Assembly: GCA_023139715.1 (NCBI GenBank) | Contig: JAGLNB010000044.1 | Coordinates: 1-9,385 of the forward strand | DNA length: 9,385 bases | Reading direction: 5' to 3' | Origin: Planctomycetota bacterium | GTDB taxonomy: Bacteria; Planctomycetota; Phycisphaerae; Sedimentisphaerales; Anaerobacaceae | In this document: one piece after another, positions 1 to 6,548 of the stretch | Position numbering within the stretch: the stretch's first letter is position 1 | How the letters are laid out: every line of letters starts with the position of its first letter | The notes under the pieces: model-generated | Told to the model about the DNA's origin: nothing | The model's database searches: none | The model's input: the letters and a program-made list of their open reading frames with translations, nothing else | Translations under genes and position numbers: made by a program

Positions 1-552
1 TATTTCAAAAATGTAAAGCTTCATCTTTGCCCGACATTCAAGGGATATGCCAAAGCAAGAGGTGTACAGGCGACTGGCTGCACGGATGGGGATAATCCAC
101 AATACAGCTACGGCCAGAATATGTTTCTCGGTCTGGATGGTTGGGATTATGACAATGAAGAGAGGGGGATTCCCGTCAGTGAACTCAAGTGGGGTAACAA
201 GACAACGGCACTTAAGGAACACCAGGTACTGCATCCAGCTAATATTTTTTACTTTTCCGAAGAAAACATGTGGACCATTCCGGGACGGAACGACACTGTG
301 TTAGTTGACACTGCTTTACTAATCAGGCCAACCGCTGCAGGCAGTGATGCCTTTGCGTCATATCACTTCTGTCCAAGCGGAGACGTAGTGCAGTGGAAAG
401 GTTCTGCCAATATGGTATTTGTGGATGCACATGTTGGTTCAATGTCAGCTGCAGAGGCGACTGAAATCATTGATATGGTGGGTCACCCACAAGTTCCTGC
501 TGCCTGTAAAGTTGCCTGGCCAAGAGGAGAAGCCGATGGTGGTGCTCTCTAA
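1..552 (+). CDS. Pseudopilin-like protein of the H-X9-DG class, C-terminal part (5' end outside window)
   Basis: The frame is open from base 1, so this is the last 183 residues of a longer protein whose prepilin N-terminus would lie upstream. The visible part has the layout of planctomycete type II secretion/pseudopilin-like proteins (DUF1559-type). There is an early 'LCPT' (Cys10), then a Tyr/Asn patch (SYGQN), and a late 'SANMVFVDAHVG' segment (about residues 136-147) that matches the usual 'ANVLFADGHV' signature. The signature is altered. Counting nine residues back from Asp142 gives Trp132 where the family normally has His, and Ala143 replaces Gly, so it reads W-X9-DA. Such proteins are thought to be processed by prepilin peptidase and to be surface or pseudopilus components, but their function is poorly known. 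The gene ends about 40 bases before a strong terminator. Family assignment is fairly sure; the role is not. Confidence 0.75.
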   Translation, partial: YFKNVKLHLCPTFKGYAKARGVQATGCTDGDNPQYSYGQNMFLGLDGWDYDNEERGIPVSELKWGNKTTALKEHQVLHPANIFYFSEENMWTIPGRNDTVLVDTALLIRPTAAGSDAFASYHFCPSGDVVQWKGSANMVFVDAHVGSMSAAEATEIIDMVGHPQVPAACKVAWPRGEADGGAL

Positions 553-589
553 TTGGCAGTTTTGTTAAGACAGTTTTTTACGGATTTTT

Positions 590-625
590 AAAATGCTGGC
601 TCAGGTTACTGGGTCAGCATTTTTT
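590..625. terminator. Bidirectional rho-independent terminator between convergent genes
   Basis: Bases 593-604 pair with 609-620 in a 12-bp stem (two G-U pairs) closed by a GTTA loop. The flanking A590-592 and T621-623 can extend the stem. On the plus strand it is followed by TTTTTATTAT, a good U-tract for the pseudopilin-like gene. On the minus strand it is followed by TTTTAAAAAT and lies 7 to 10 bases past the stop codon of the fumarase subunit gene. One hairpin can therefore end transcription from both sides. Confidence 0.85.
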
Positions 626-629
626 ATTA

Positions 630-1484
630 TCAGATAATTGCTGATTTATGCCGATGTGAATGACACTCAATATTAACCGCAACAGGAAGCGATGCGATAT
701 GGCAGTGGGCAAATTCAATTAAACAATCAAGAGCTGTGGTATTACCGCCAAGTCCCTGCGGGCCAAGTCCGGTTTTATTTACAGCCAAAAGTAAATCCGA
801 TTCAAGTTGTGCGTAAAATTTATTGCTGTTTCGCCGGCCGAGTTTTCTGCAAAGCGATTTTTTACTCAGCAGACAACTGGCCTCAAAATTTCCGCCAATG
901 CCGACTCCCACAATAAACGGCGGACACGCCTCAGCTCCAGCTGCTTTTACAACATCAACAACCCAGCTGATTATTTCTTCTTTTTGTGCGGTTGGTTTGA
1001 ACATTTTGAATTGACTTTTATTTTCGCAGCCGCCGCCTTTTGTCATAACGGTCAGTTTTAATTTATCGCCGCTAGCGAGCGAATAATGAATTATAGCAGG
1101 GGTATTTGAGTTGGTATTTATGCGTTGGTTTAATGGCTCAGCTACAACGCTCTTTCGTAAATATCCTTTTTCGTATCCGGCTTTAATGCCGGCGTTAATA
1201 GCATCGAATAATGTTTTTCCATCACTGTTTTTTATCGCTACTTCGGCTCCCTGCTCAACGAAAACTACTGCAAGGCCTGTGTCCTGGCAAAGCGGAATTT
1301 TTTCATCAGCTGCTATGCGGGCATTTTCGATAAGCTGCTCTAAAATTTTAACTGCTGCTGGATTCGTTTCTTTTTTAGCTGCATTTTTAATGGCAGATAA
1401 AACATCATCCGGCAATTCATATCCGGCTGATATGCAGAGCGATTCGACAGTTTCCGCTATTTTTTCAAATTCAATATATCGCAT
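630..1484 (-). CDS. Class I (Fe-S) fumarate/tartrate hydratase, alpha subunit
   Basis: A 284-residue protein matching the alpha-type subunit (FumA N-terminal region / TtdA family) in length and along its whole sequence. These enzymes interconvert fumarate and malate, or dehydrate tartrate, with a [4Fe-4S] cluster in the cytoplasm. Three cysteines sit where the cluster ligands are expected: Cys66 in 'PLCQDTG', Cys187 in 'CPPFIVGVGIGG' and Cys274 in 'NIECHSHRH'. Other family motifs are 'KGGGCENKS' (149-157; many relatives have Ser where Cys153 is) and 'GLGPQGLGGNTTALD' (239-253). The start at 1484 lies 15 bases after the stop of the upstream beta-propeller gene, with only a weak GGGCAAG ribosome site, which suggests translational coupling. 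No beta subunit follows, because the operon ends at the terminator. The family is sure; fumarate versus tartrate as substrate cannot be told from this subunit. Confidence 0.9.
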   Translation of the reverse strand: MRYIEFEKIAETVESLCISAGYELPDDVLSAIKNAAKKETNPAAVKILEQLIENARIAADEKIPLCQDTGLAVVFVEQGAEVAIKNSDGKTLFDAINAGIKAGYEKGYLRKSVVAEPLNQRINTNSNTPAIIHYSLASGDKLKLTVMTKGGGCENKSQFKMFKPTAQKEEIISWVVDVVKAAGAEACPPFIVGVGIGGNFEASCLLSKKSLCRKLGRRNSNKFYAQLESDLLLAVNKTGLGPQGLGGNTTALDCLIEFAHCHIASLPVAVNIECHSHRHKSAII

Positions 1485-1499
1485 AATTAGTCGCTTGCC

Positions 1500-3722
1500 C
1501 TAATCAATCTGAAAACTTTTATACATTGTATTACCAATATCATCGGCTATTTTGACGGAAATTATATGCTCACCTGCTTTTAAATCTTTTATAACAATTG
1601 TGAAATTTTCATTTGTCGTATCGTAAACCAAATCATCCGGCAGGGCGGAGAGCCATTTTGAATTACTGTCAACGGTGTATTGTAATTGTCCAATTGCACT
1701 TAATTTATCAAAGACATTCAGCTTGAGCGTTACATCGGCAGCTTCATCAATTGAAAATTCTTCGATAACAGGAGCCGTATTATCAACTACAACCTGTTCG
1801 CTTATCCTGCTTGCGGTGAGCATCGTTTCAGGGCTGTTATCCATTTTGTCGTTTGCAGTAATTCGTATTTCGTATTTACCGTCTTCAACTGTTTTGCTGT
1901 CCCATTGAAAATTATTTTTTTCAATTTCATCTTCGAGTTCAAGCCAGTTTTTTCTGCCGACTTTTCTAAAATCGATTTTATAAATCAGTTTATCGCCGTT
2001 ATCATCTTTTGCTTTATAGCTGATTTTGAAAATACCAGTTTGGCCTTTTTGTTTTGTTCGGGCAGCATCAACTGATATAACTTTAGGGGCAAGATTTGGT
2101 ACAACACTTGCTGTCGCAACAGCTGTTACGGTTGGCGTTTTACTGCTGTCATTGCTTTGCAAGGTAAGCTTGTATTGGCAGAATCTGCCGACTGGGCAAT
2201 CCAATTCGGCCGGCTCGGTCAATTCTTTGGCCACGCTCCAATTTGAAAAAGTTGCATCGTTAATGTCTTTTACATTTCCACTGCGAGAAGCTGCCAGCAC
2301 TTTGCAGCCGTCGGGAATATCAGCTTCGATTTGCAGTTTGCCCCACCTGGCCGGCTGGCCGGCATCGACAAGAGCGGATAGATAAGTTCCTTCATTTGCA
2401 AAACTGCTGCCAAGCTTTATCAGCTTTGCGGGATTTGCAGTTCCAATATACACATCGCCATCGGCAACAGATACAGCTGTAATCTGTGATGCCTTTTTGT
2501 CGCGATAAACAACTGCTTCCTGCTGGTCGTCCGGCTCGACTGCGAAAAGCTCTGCGTTATTGCCTGTACCCACAAGCAGTTTTCCGTCTTGTACGGCGAG
2601 ACAGAATAAAACAGCTGATTCACCGAATACATCTGTTACGTAACCATCAGGTGTTATTTGGTATATGTAGCTGGCCTTGGCCGGCCCGATTTTTTTAATA
2701 GCTGCTGCACCATCGTCCGGCTGCTCAGCATCTTTTTTTTCTTCGCTTGTGTTTGCAATTTCCAGTTTTAATCCGCCATCACTTTCATTTGATACCTGCT
2801 CACTTTGCGATTGCTGCGGTTCCGGCCGACCTAACGGAGGTACGCCGGACGGCATTTGGGCTTGCGGCTGGGATAAGTTAGCCGACGTTGCCGCTGCATA
2901 CAACCAGCCATTTTGGCCAAACGCCAAAGCTGTAATCTCCGCCTGAGCGCTGTCGTATAAAACGGCTGCTGTTTTTTTATCAGGATTTATTTTATAAACC
3001 AGACCTCTCTGATCGCTGCCGGCGTAAACAAAGCTGTCTTTGCCGATTGCCAATGAAAGTATATTTTTGTCGCTGCTGTCGTAAATCAGTTCGGAATTTT
3101 TTGCAGCGGGGTCGAGTTTGTAAACTTTGCCTTTTGGCCCGGTGGCGAGATAAATATTGCCTTTCGCATCGGTAGTTACTGCAAAGATATATTTTGTCTT
3201 GTTGGCATCGTTCGGCTCAAAAACCATTTCCATTTCGCCGGCTTTTAGGCGGTAAAGGGCACATTGAGCACCGCTTATGCCAACGAGCAGCCGTCCTGAT
3301 ATGTCGGTTGACATTGCAAAGATATGTTCATTTATTAAATGCTGCTCCATTTCAACGGCGTTGGAATCGTTTGGTTCGTTCGGCTCGCCGGCTTCGATTT
3401 TGGTGGGTAGTGGATAAATTTTTGTCAATTTGCCAAGTGAATATTTGTATAAGCCGCCATTTGGACTTGTGCCAATATAAATATCGCTTCCGCTGGAGAC
3501 AATACTGTTTATTGACCATGCACCTTCAAAATCTTCGCTTAGAATTTCGGCTGCTCTCGCCATTTCTATTGTTCCGCGTGAACCGATAATAACATTTTCA
3601 GTTTCGCCTTTGGAAAAATCGACCTTGCTGTCGTGGCGGACAATCTTGCTATTAACTGCAAAAAGCTGACCTGTCAAAAATATAAAAAACACAAAAACGA
3701 AAAGGACTGATTTGATTTTCAT
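1500..3722 (-). CDS. Exported beta-propeller protein with C-terminal Ig/FN3-like domains
   Basis: About 740 residues. The start at 3722 is chosen because GGAG (3728-3731) lies five bases upstream. An ATG six codons earlier (3740) has no ribosome site. Residues 1-22 are a signal peptide (MKIK, a Val/Phe-rich core, likely cut after LFA). Residues of about 75-440 repeat a propeller-type unit of the pattern 'IYIGT...G.LYKY': 'IYLATGPKGKVYKL', 'VYAGSDQRGLVYKI', 'LLVGTGNNAELFAV' and 'VYIGTANPAKLIKL' are clear copies, giving about six or seven blades. Residues 283-348 interrupt one blade with a Pro/Gln/Ser/Glu-rich stretch. After 'GTYLSALVDAG' (445-455) come a jelly-roll-like segment and two Ig/FN3-like domains ('NLAPKVISVDA', 'DNTAPVIEEFS'). 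It lies 43 bases downstream of the S55-like gene and 15 upstream of the fumarase subunit. It is probably periplasmic or surface-located; ligand and function are unknown. Confidence 0.75.
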   Translation of the reverse strand: MKIKSVLFVFVFFIFLTGQLFAVNSKIVRHDSKVDFSKGETENVIIGSRGTIEMARAAEILSEDFEGAWSINSIVSSGSDIYIGTSPNGGLYKYSLGKLTKIYPLPTKIEAGEPNEPNDSNAVEMEQHLINEHIFAMSTDISGRLLVGISGAQCALYRLKAGEMEMVFEPNDANKTKYIFAVTTDAKGNIYLATGPKGKVYKLDPAAKNSELIYDSSDKNILSLAIGKDSFVYAGSDQRGLVYKINPDKKTAAVLYDSAQAEITALAFGQNGWLYAAATSANLSQPQAQMPSGVPPLGRPEPQQSQSEQVSNESDGGLKLEIANTSEEKKDAEQPDDGAAAIKKIGPAKASYIYQITPDGYVTDVFGESAVLFCLAVQDGKLLVGTGNNAELFAVEPDDQQEAVVYRDKKASQITAVSVADGDVYIGTANPAKLIKLGSSFANEGTYLSALVDAGQPARWGKLQIEADIPDGCKVLAASRSGNVKDINDATFSNWSVAKELTEPAELDCPVGRFCQYKLTLQSNDSSKTPTVTAVATASVVPNLAPKVISVDAARTKQKGQTGIFKISYKAKDDNGDKLIYKIDFRKVGRKNWLELEDEIEKNNFQWDSKTVEDGKYEIRITANDKMDNSPETMLTASRISEQVVVDNTAPVIEEFSIDEAADVTLKLNVFDKLSAIGQLQYTVDSNSKWLSALPDDLVYDTTNENFTIVIKDLKAGEHIISVKIADDIGNTMYKSFQID

Positions 3723-3727
3723 AATAA

Positions 3728-3731
3728 CTCC
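3728..3731 (-). promoter_or_regulatory. Ribosome binding site deciding the start of the beta-propeller gene
   Basis: On the minus strand GGAG is followed by TTATT and then ATG at 3722. The alternative ATG at 3740 is preceded only by TTGCTCATTAA, with no purine-rich site. The signal peptide also begins more naturally at the second Met (MKIKS), so 3722 is preferred. Confidence 0.7.
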
Positions 3732-3765
3732 AGCGTTCATTTAATGAGCAACATTAAAAATATAA

Positions 3766-5580
3766 CTAATCACAAACCTCTATTTGCATAATTTTTTCAT
3801 CGATTATAACTGCGTCAATATCCAAACTCTTTTGCTGCCAGTGCGGATACGGCTCAAAATTAAGAGTACGCCTGGCGTTTTGAAAGATAAGCGTTTTAGT
3901 TGACGGCAAATCCGGCAGTTCAGCTCTTTCTATGGCAACTCCATCCGGCGGCAAAATCAGAACACAATATAAACTATCACGCCTTATTGCGAGAATGGAA
4001 TTAATTACATCGATTAAACTCGTGAAATTTTCCGGCGTAAATTTGTAAGGAGCCGTATTGAGCAAAAATTCCCGCCAGTCGTAACCGCCGCACAAAATCA
4101 AATCGTAAGTTCCATTCGGTAAATCTTCTGGTATTTTGAAATCGATTTTATACCCTTTCTTTTTCTTCAGGAAAGATTCGACAATTACGGAAACATCTAT
4201 GTTCTGGCCGGCCTTGACTTTTGAGTCGGACAAATCAACCGACCATATACGAGCCGCACTATTTTCCGGCAGCTGGCGAATACTGATTGCTATCGATTTT
4301 ATGTCAGTTTTGCTGTAAGGGTTATTCAAAAGTATTGCGACTGAGCCGGCGCTTTCCTCGATTAATTCCCAGAGTTCAACGCTTGTTGAAATATTTTCAT
4401 TAACAATCGATTTGTCGCCTTCAATGTTGATAGTCATTTTGTATTCAATGGTATGTTCGGGCGGAAGTGTGCCAACCGTAGCCGACAAACCGCGGATGAC
4501 GTAACTTAGTATCAGCGGCGTAAACAGTTGATTATTGGCAAGCTGACAATTATAGACACGTTTTTTTGTATCATTAAATCTGTCAACTTCAATGGTAAGC
4601 GGAATCATTTTGGCCCTTGCGCCGATTTTTCCATAGACAGCTGTCGATTCATCCGACCGCAAAGCGCCAACTATTTCAACTGCGCTCGCAAGCTTGAAAG
4701 ATCTCGCTAAACTTGAAACGACGGTATGAACCTGGCCGGTGGCCATTGGCAAATCTATCGCTCCGTAGCCGAGAAAGCTGTGGCCGAAACCGTAAACTTT
4801 ATCACCAACAACTTCCGTAACAGTGCCGATTGCATCCACAGTTATGTCTCCCGTAACCAGTGAAACAGCGAGGCAGGCACCTGGGACAAGTTTTACATTA
4901 GCCGGTTTTTGCTTTGAATTTCCGCCACTAATTCCGCTGACCGGCATAAATCCAAACGATTCAGTTAAACTGTTTATATTTTGGCTGGCGCCGGTCGGCA
5001 AGCCGGAAGTTACCAGCGGACAGGGCAATGAAGAAAGGGAATTGCTTTTCCTGCTGCCGTTGCCAAACTGAATCATCGATAAATAAATATCGTTAAAATC
5101 AATCGGCACAGAATAGTCAAAAGCATAGCCGGTTTTATAATTTTGTATTTTATTTTTTTGGTTTTCGGCTCGCTCGCCAACTTGCAGCATATCAGCAATT
5201 GGTGTTACGCCGTAAAGCGGGTCTTTGCTGAAATTCCAGCCGAAAGCCAAAGCGCCGGCGAGACGGCCGTCAATATAAACCGGCGAACCGCTGCATCCAG
5301 CCACCGGGCCTGTGTGAATAAAACGCTCATCCGTTCCCTGCACCAAAATCGCATCTCGGCCAAGTGATACATCTCGTACTACACTTAAAACTTCAAGCGG
5401 AAATTTTTCAATTTCTGTGCCTTTGTAGCAGGTAAGACAATATGCCTCCATTCCGGGACGGACTTCATCGGTGCTGATGTATTTTTCCCTGTCGAGTGGA
5501 GCGGCCATGCAAAATGAGTCGATTGAAATCACTATATTAAGCAGAAATATAATTGCCAGCTTGCCGGAGTTTCTCAACAT
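3766..5580 (-). CDS. Exported SpoIVB peptidase S55-like domain protein
   Basis: A 604-residue protein with an N-terminal signal segment (hydrophobic 8-20, possible cut near CMAA). The body resembles the SpoIVB/S55 serine-peptidase-like proteins found in Acidobacteria and Planctomycetota. 'DEVRPGMEAYCL' (38-49) opens the domain. 'GCSGSPVYIDGRLAGA' (95-110) is the GxSGSP nucleophile motif, with Ser97 the expected catalytic serine. 'GVTPIADML' (124-132) follows. 'GDKVYGFGHSFLG' (259-271) carries the candidate histidine, His267, followed by 'LPMA' (277-280). In SpoIVB, as I recall it, the histidine comes first and the serine last, so the two halves are reversed here. Residues of about 400-604 form a second region with Ig-like strand patterns and no clear function. 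The ribosome site GGAAAGG (5588-5594 region) supports the 5580 start. First gene of a minus-strand run. Whether it is an active protease or a non-catalytic envelope protein is open. Confidence 0.75.
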   Translation of the reverse strand: MLRNSGKLAIIFLLNIVISIDSFCMAAPLDREKYISTDEVRPGMEAYCLTCYKGTEIEKFPLEVLSVVRDVSLGRDAILVQGTDERFIHTGPVAGCSGSPVYIDGRLAGALAFGWNFSKDPLYGVTPIADMLQVGERAENQKNKIQNYKTGYAFDYSVPIDFNDIYLSMIQFGNGSRKSNSLSSLPCPLVTSGLPTGASQNINSLTESFGFMPVSGISGGNSKQKPANVKLVPGACLAVSLVTGDITVDAIGTVTEVVGDKVYGFGHSFLGYGAIDLPMATGQVHTVVSSLARSFKLASAVEIVGALRSDESTAVYGKIGARAKMIPLTIEVDRFNDTKKRVYNCQLANNQLFTPLILSYVIRGLSATVGTLPPEHTIEYKMTINIEGDKSIVNENISTSVELWELIEESAGSVAILLNNPYSKTDIKSIAISIRQLPENSAARIWSVDLSDSKVKAGQNIDVSVIVESFLKKKKGYKIDFKIPEDLPNGTYDLILCGGYDWREFLLNTAPYKFTPENFTSLIDVINSILAIRRDSLYCVLILPPDGVAIERAELPDLPSTKTLIFQNARRTLNFEPYPHWQQKSLDIDAVIIDEKIMQIEVCD

Positions 5581-5616
5581 GCAAAAACCTTTCCATTTGG
5601 TATGAGTTTAGCCAGA

Positions 5617-5645
5617 ATTTTAGCTGTATAACAGGACTATTGCAA
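5617..5645 (-). promoter_or_regulatory. Predicted sigma70-type promoter for the S55-like/propeller/fumarase operon
   Basis: Read on the minus strand, TTGCAA (5645-5640) and TAAAAT (5622-5617) are separated by exactly 17 bases. Transcription should start near 5610, giving a leader of about 30 bases before the ATG at 5580. The -35 box is the same six bases used by the plus-strand promoter. Confidence 0.6.
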
Positions 5646-5668
5646 GGCAAAAGAAAATTTGCTATGAT
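5640..5668 (+). promoter_or_regulatory. Predicted sigma70-type promoter for the TPR protein/pseudouridine synthase genes
   Basis: TTGCAA (5640-5645) and TATGAT (5663-5668) are separated by 17 bases, close to the sigma70 consensus. The expected start is near 5675, leaving a leader of about 70 bases before the ATG at 5745. TTGCAA is its own reverse complement, so it also serves as the -35 box of the opposing promoter. Confidence 0.65.
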
Positions 5669-5676
5669 GGCAACCG

Positions 5677-5699
5677 CCTGGGTCGAATGCCGATTCAGG
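5677..5699 (+). ncRNA. Leader hairpin at the predicted 5' end of the TPR-gene transcript
   Basis: Bases 5677-5685 pair with 5691-5699 (9 bp, two G-U pairs) around an AATGC loop. With a CCG bulge the stem can be extended by 5671-5673 pairing with 5700-5702, but the predicted start near 5675 would leave those bases out of the RNA. A run of eight T follows at 5708-5715. It could be a 5'-stabilising hairpin or a weak attenuator; nothing identifies it as a known riboswitch. Confidence 0.35.
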
Positions 5700-5744
5700 T
5701 TGTGCTGTTTTTTTTGTAAAACTAAATAATGTTGGAGATAAAAA

Positions 5745-6548
5745 ATGAAGGCCGAACATCGCCACGAATTAAAAACAAATGAGCTGGCCGATTGGCTTGG
5801 TAATTTGCCGCAATGGACGAAAGAAAATCTCAAAATGATTATCTACGTTACTGTGGTTGTTGTTGTGGTTGCGGGGGCATACATCTACAAAAAATACGAG
5901 AAAGATGTGGTGGCTGTCGAAAAACAAACGAATTTCACAAATGCTCTTGTTCAACTGCCGGGAGCAAAAATGCAAAATCTGCGGAGCCAGTCGCAGGGAA
6001 TAGACACATCATATACTTTCATCCAGATTGCAGACAATCTTGAGAGTTTTGCTCAAAAAGAGAAAAATAATAATATGGTTGCTCTTGCCCTTATCAAACA
6101 AGCCGAAGCCCTGCGAATGGAATTGCATTACCGCCTTGAAGCCGGCAGCCGGCGGGAAACAGCAACACAGATAGAGAAAACAAAAGCAATCTACACAAGG
6201 GCACTGGCTAAGGCAGCTGATAATTCATCGCTGGCAGCTGCAGCGCAGTTTGGTCTTGGTTTGTGTGAGGAAGAACTTGGAAATTTTGACTCTGCAAAAG
6301 AAATTTATTGCGGCATTGCCAAAAATGATAAATTTCAATCAACCATAGCTGCCGCACAGGCAAAGCAGCGAATTGAAACATTGGATGATTACAAGCAAAA
6401 GATTGTTTTCAAAAAAGCACCTAAACCAATGCCGGTTATGCCGCAACTTGATACTAAGACGGAAATGAGCAAGGTGCCAATGCCCGTTGACCTTGAAACC
6501 GAAATCCCTGAATTGACCGAAACGCCCGATGGCCAAATCGAGCAGTAA
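5745..6548 (+). CDS. Membrane-anchored TPR-like protein
   Basis: A 267-residue protein with a good ribosome site (GGAG at 5734-5737, seven bases before the ATG). The first 30 residues are charged and cytoplasmic in style (KAEHRHELKTNELADWL). A single membrane helix follows at about 31-48 (a run of Val ending GAYIYKKYEK), so the bulk should lie outside the membrane. Residues of about 110-218 are helical and TPR-like: 'KAIYTRALAKAADN' and 'AAQFGLGLCEEELGNFDSAKEIY' have the small/large spacing of TPR helix pairs. Residues 224-267 are Pro- and acid-rich and probably unstructured. The layout (short N-terminus, one helix, TPRs) recalls YfgM-type periplasmic chaperone partners, but sequence alone does not establish that role. 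Its end overlaps the next gene by about 20 bases. Confidence 0.75.
   Translation: MKAEHRHELKTNELADWLGNLPQWTKENLKMIIYVTVVVVVVAGAYIYKKYEKDVVAVEKQTNFTNALVQLPGAKMQNLRSQSQGIDTSYTFIQIADNLESFAQKEKNNNMVALALIKQAEALRMELHYRLEAGSRRETATQIEKTKAIYTRALAKAADNSSLAAAAQFGLGLCEEELGNFDSAKEIYCGIAKNDKFQSTIAAAQAKQRIETLDDYKQKIVFKKAPKPMPVMPQLDTKTEMSKVPMPVDLETEIPELTETPDGQIEQ

Noticed and set aside
47..304. An 85-residue plus-strand frame at the left edge
   Set aside because: It lies in another frame of the pseudopilin-like gene, whose frame is open from base 1 and carries the recognisable motifs.
2340..2362. GGCCGGC-rich inverted repeat inside the propeller gene
   Set aside because: It is explained by Ala/Gly/Pro codons in the coding frame and has no T-run or spacing suggesting a control element.
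5537..5833. A 98-residue minus-strand frame spanning the divergent promoter region
   Set aside because: It overlaps both gene starts and both predicted promoters, has no family resemblance, and is out of frame with the well-supported S55-like start.
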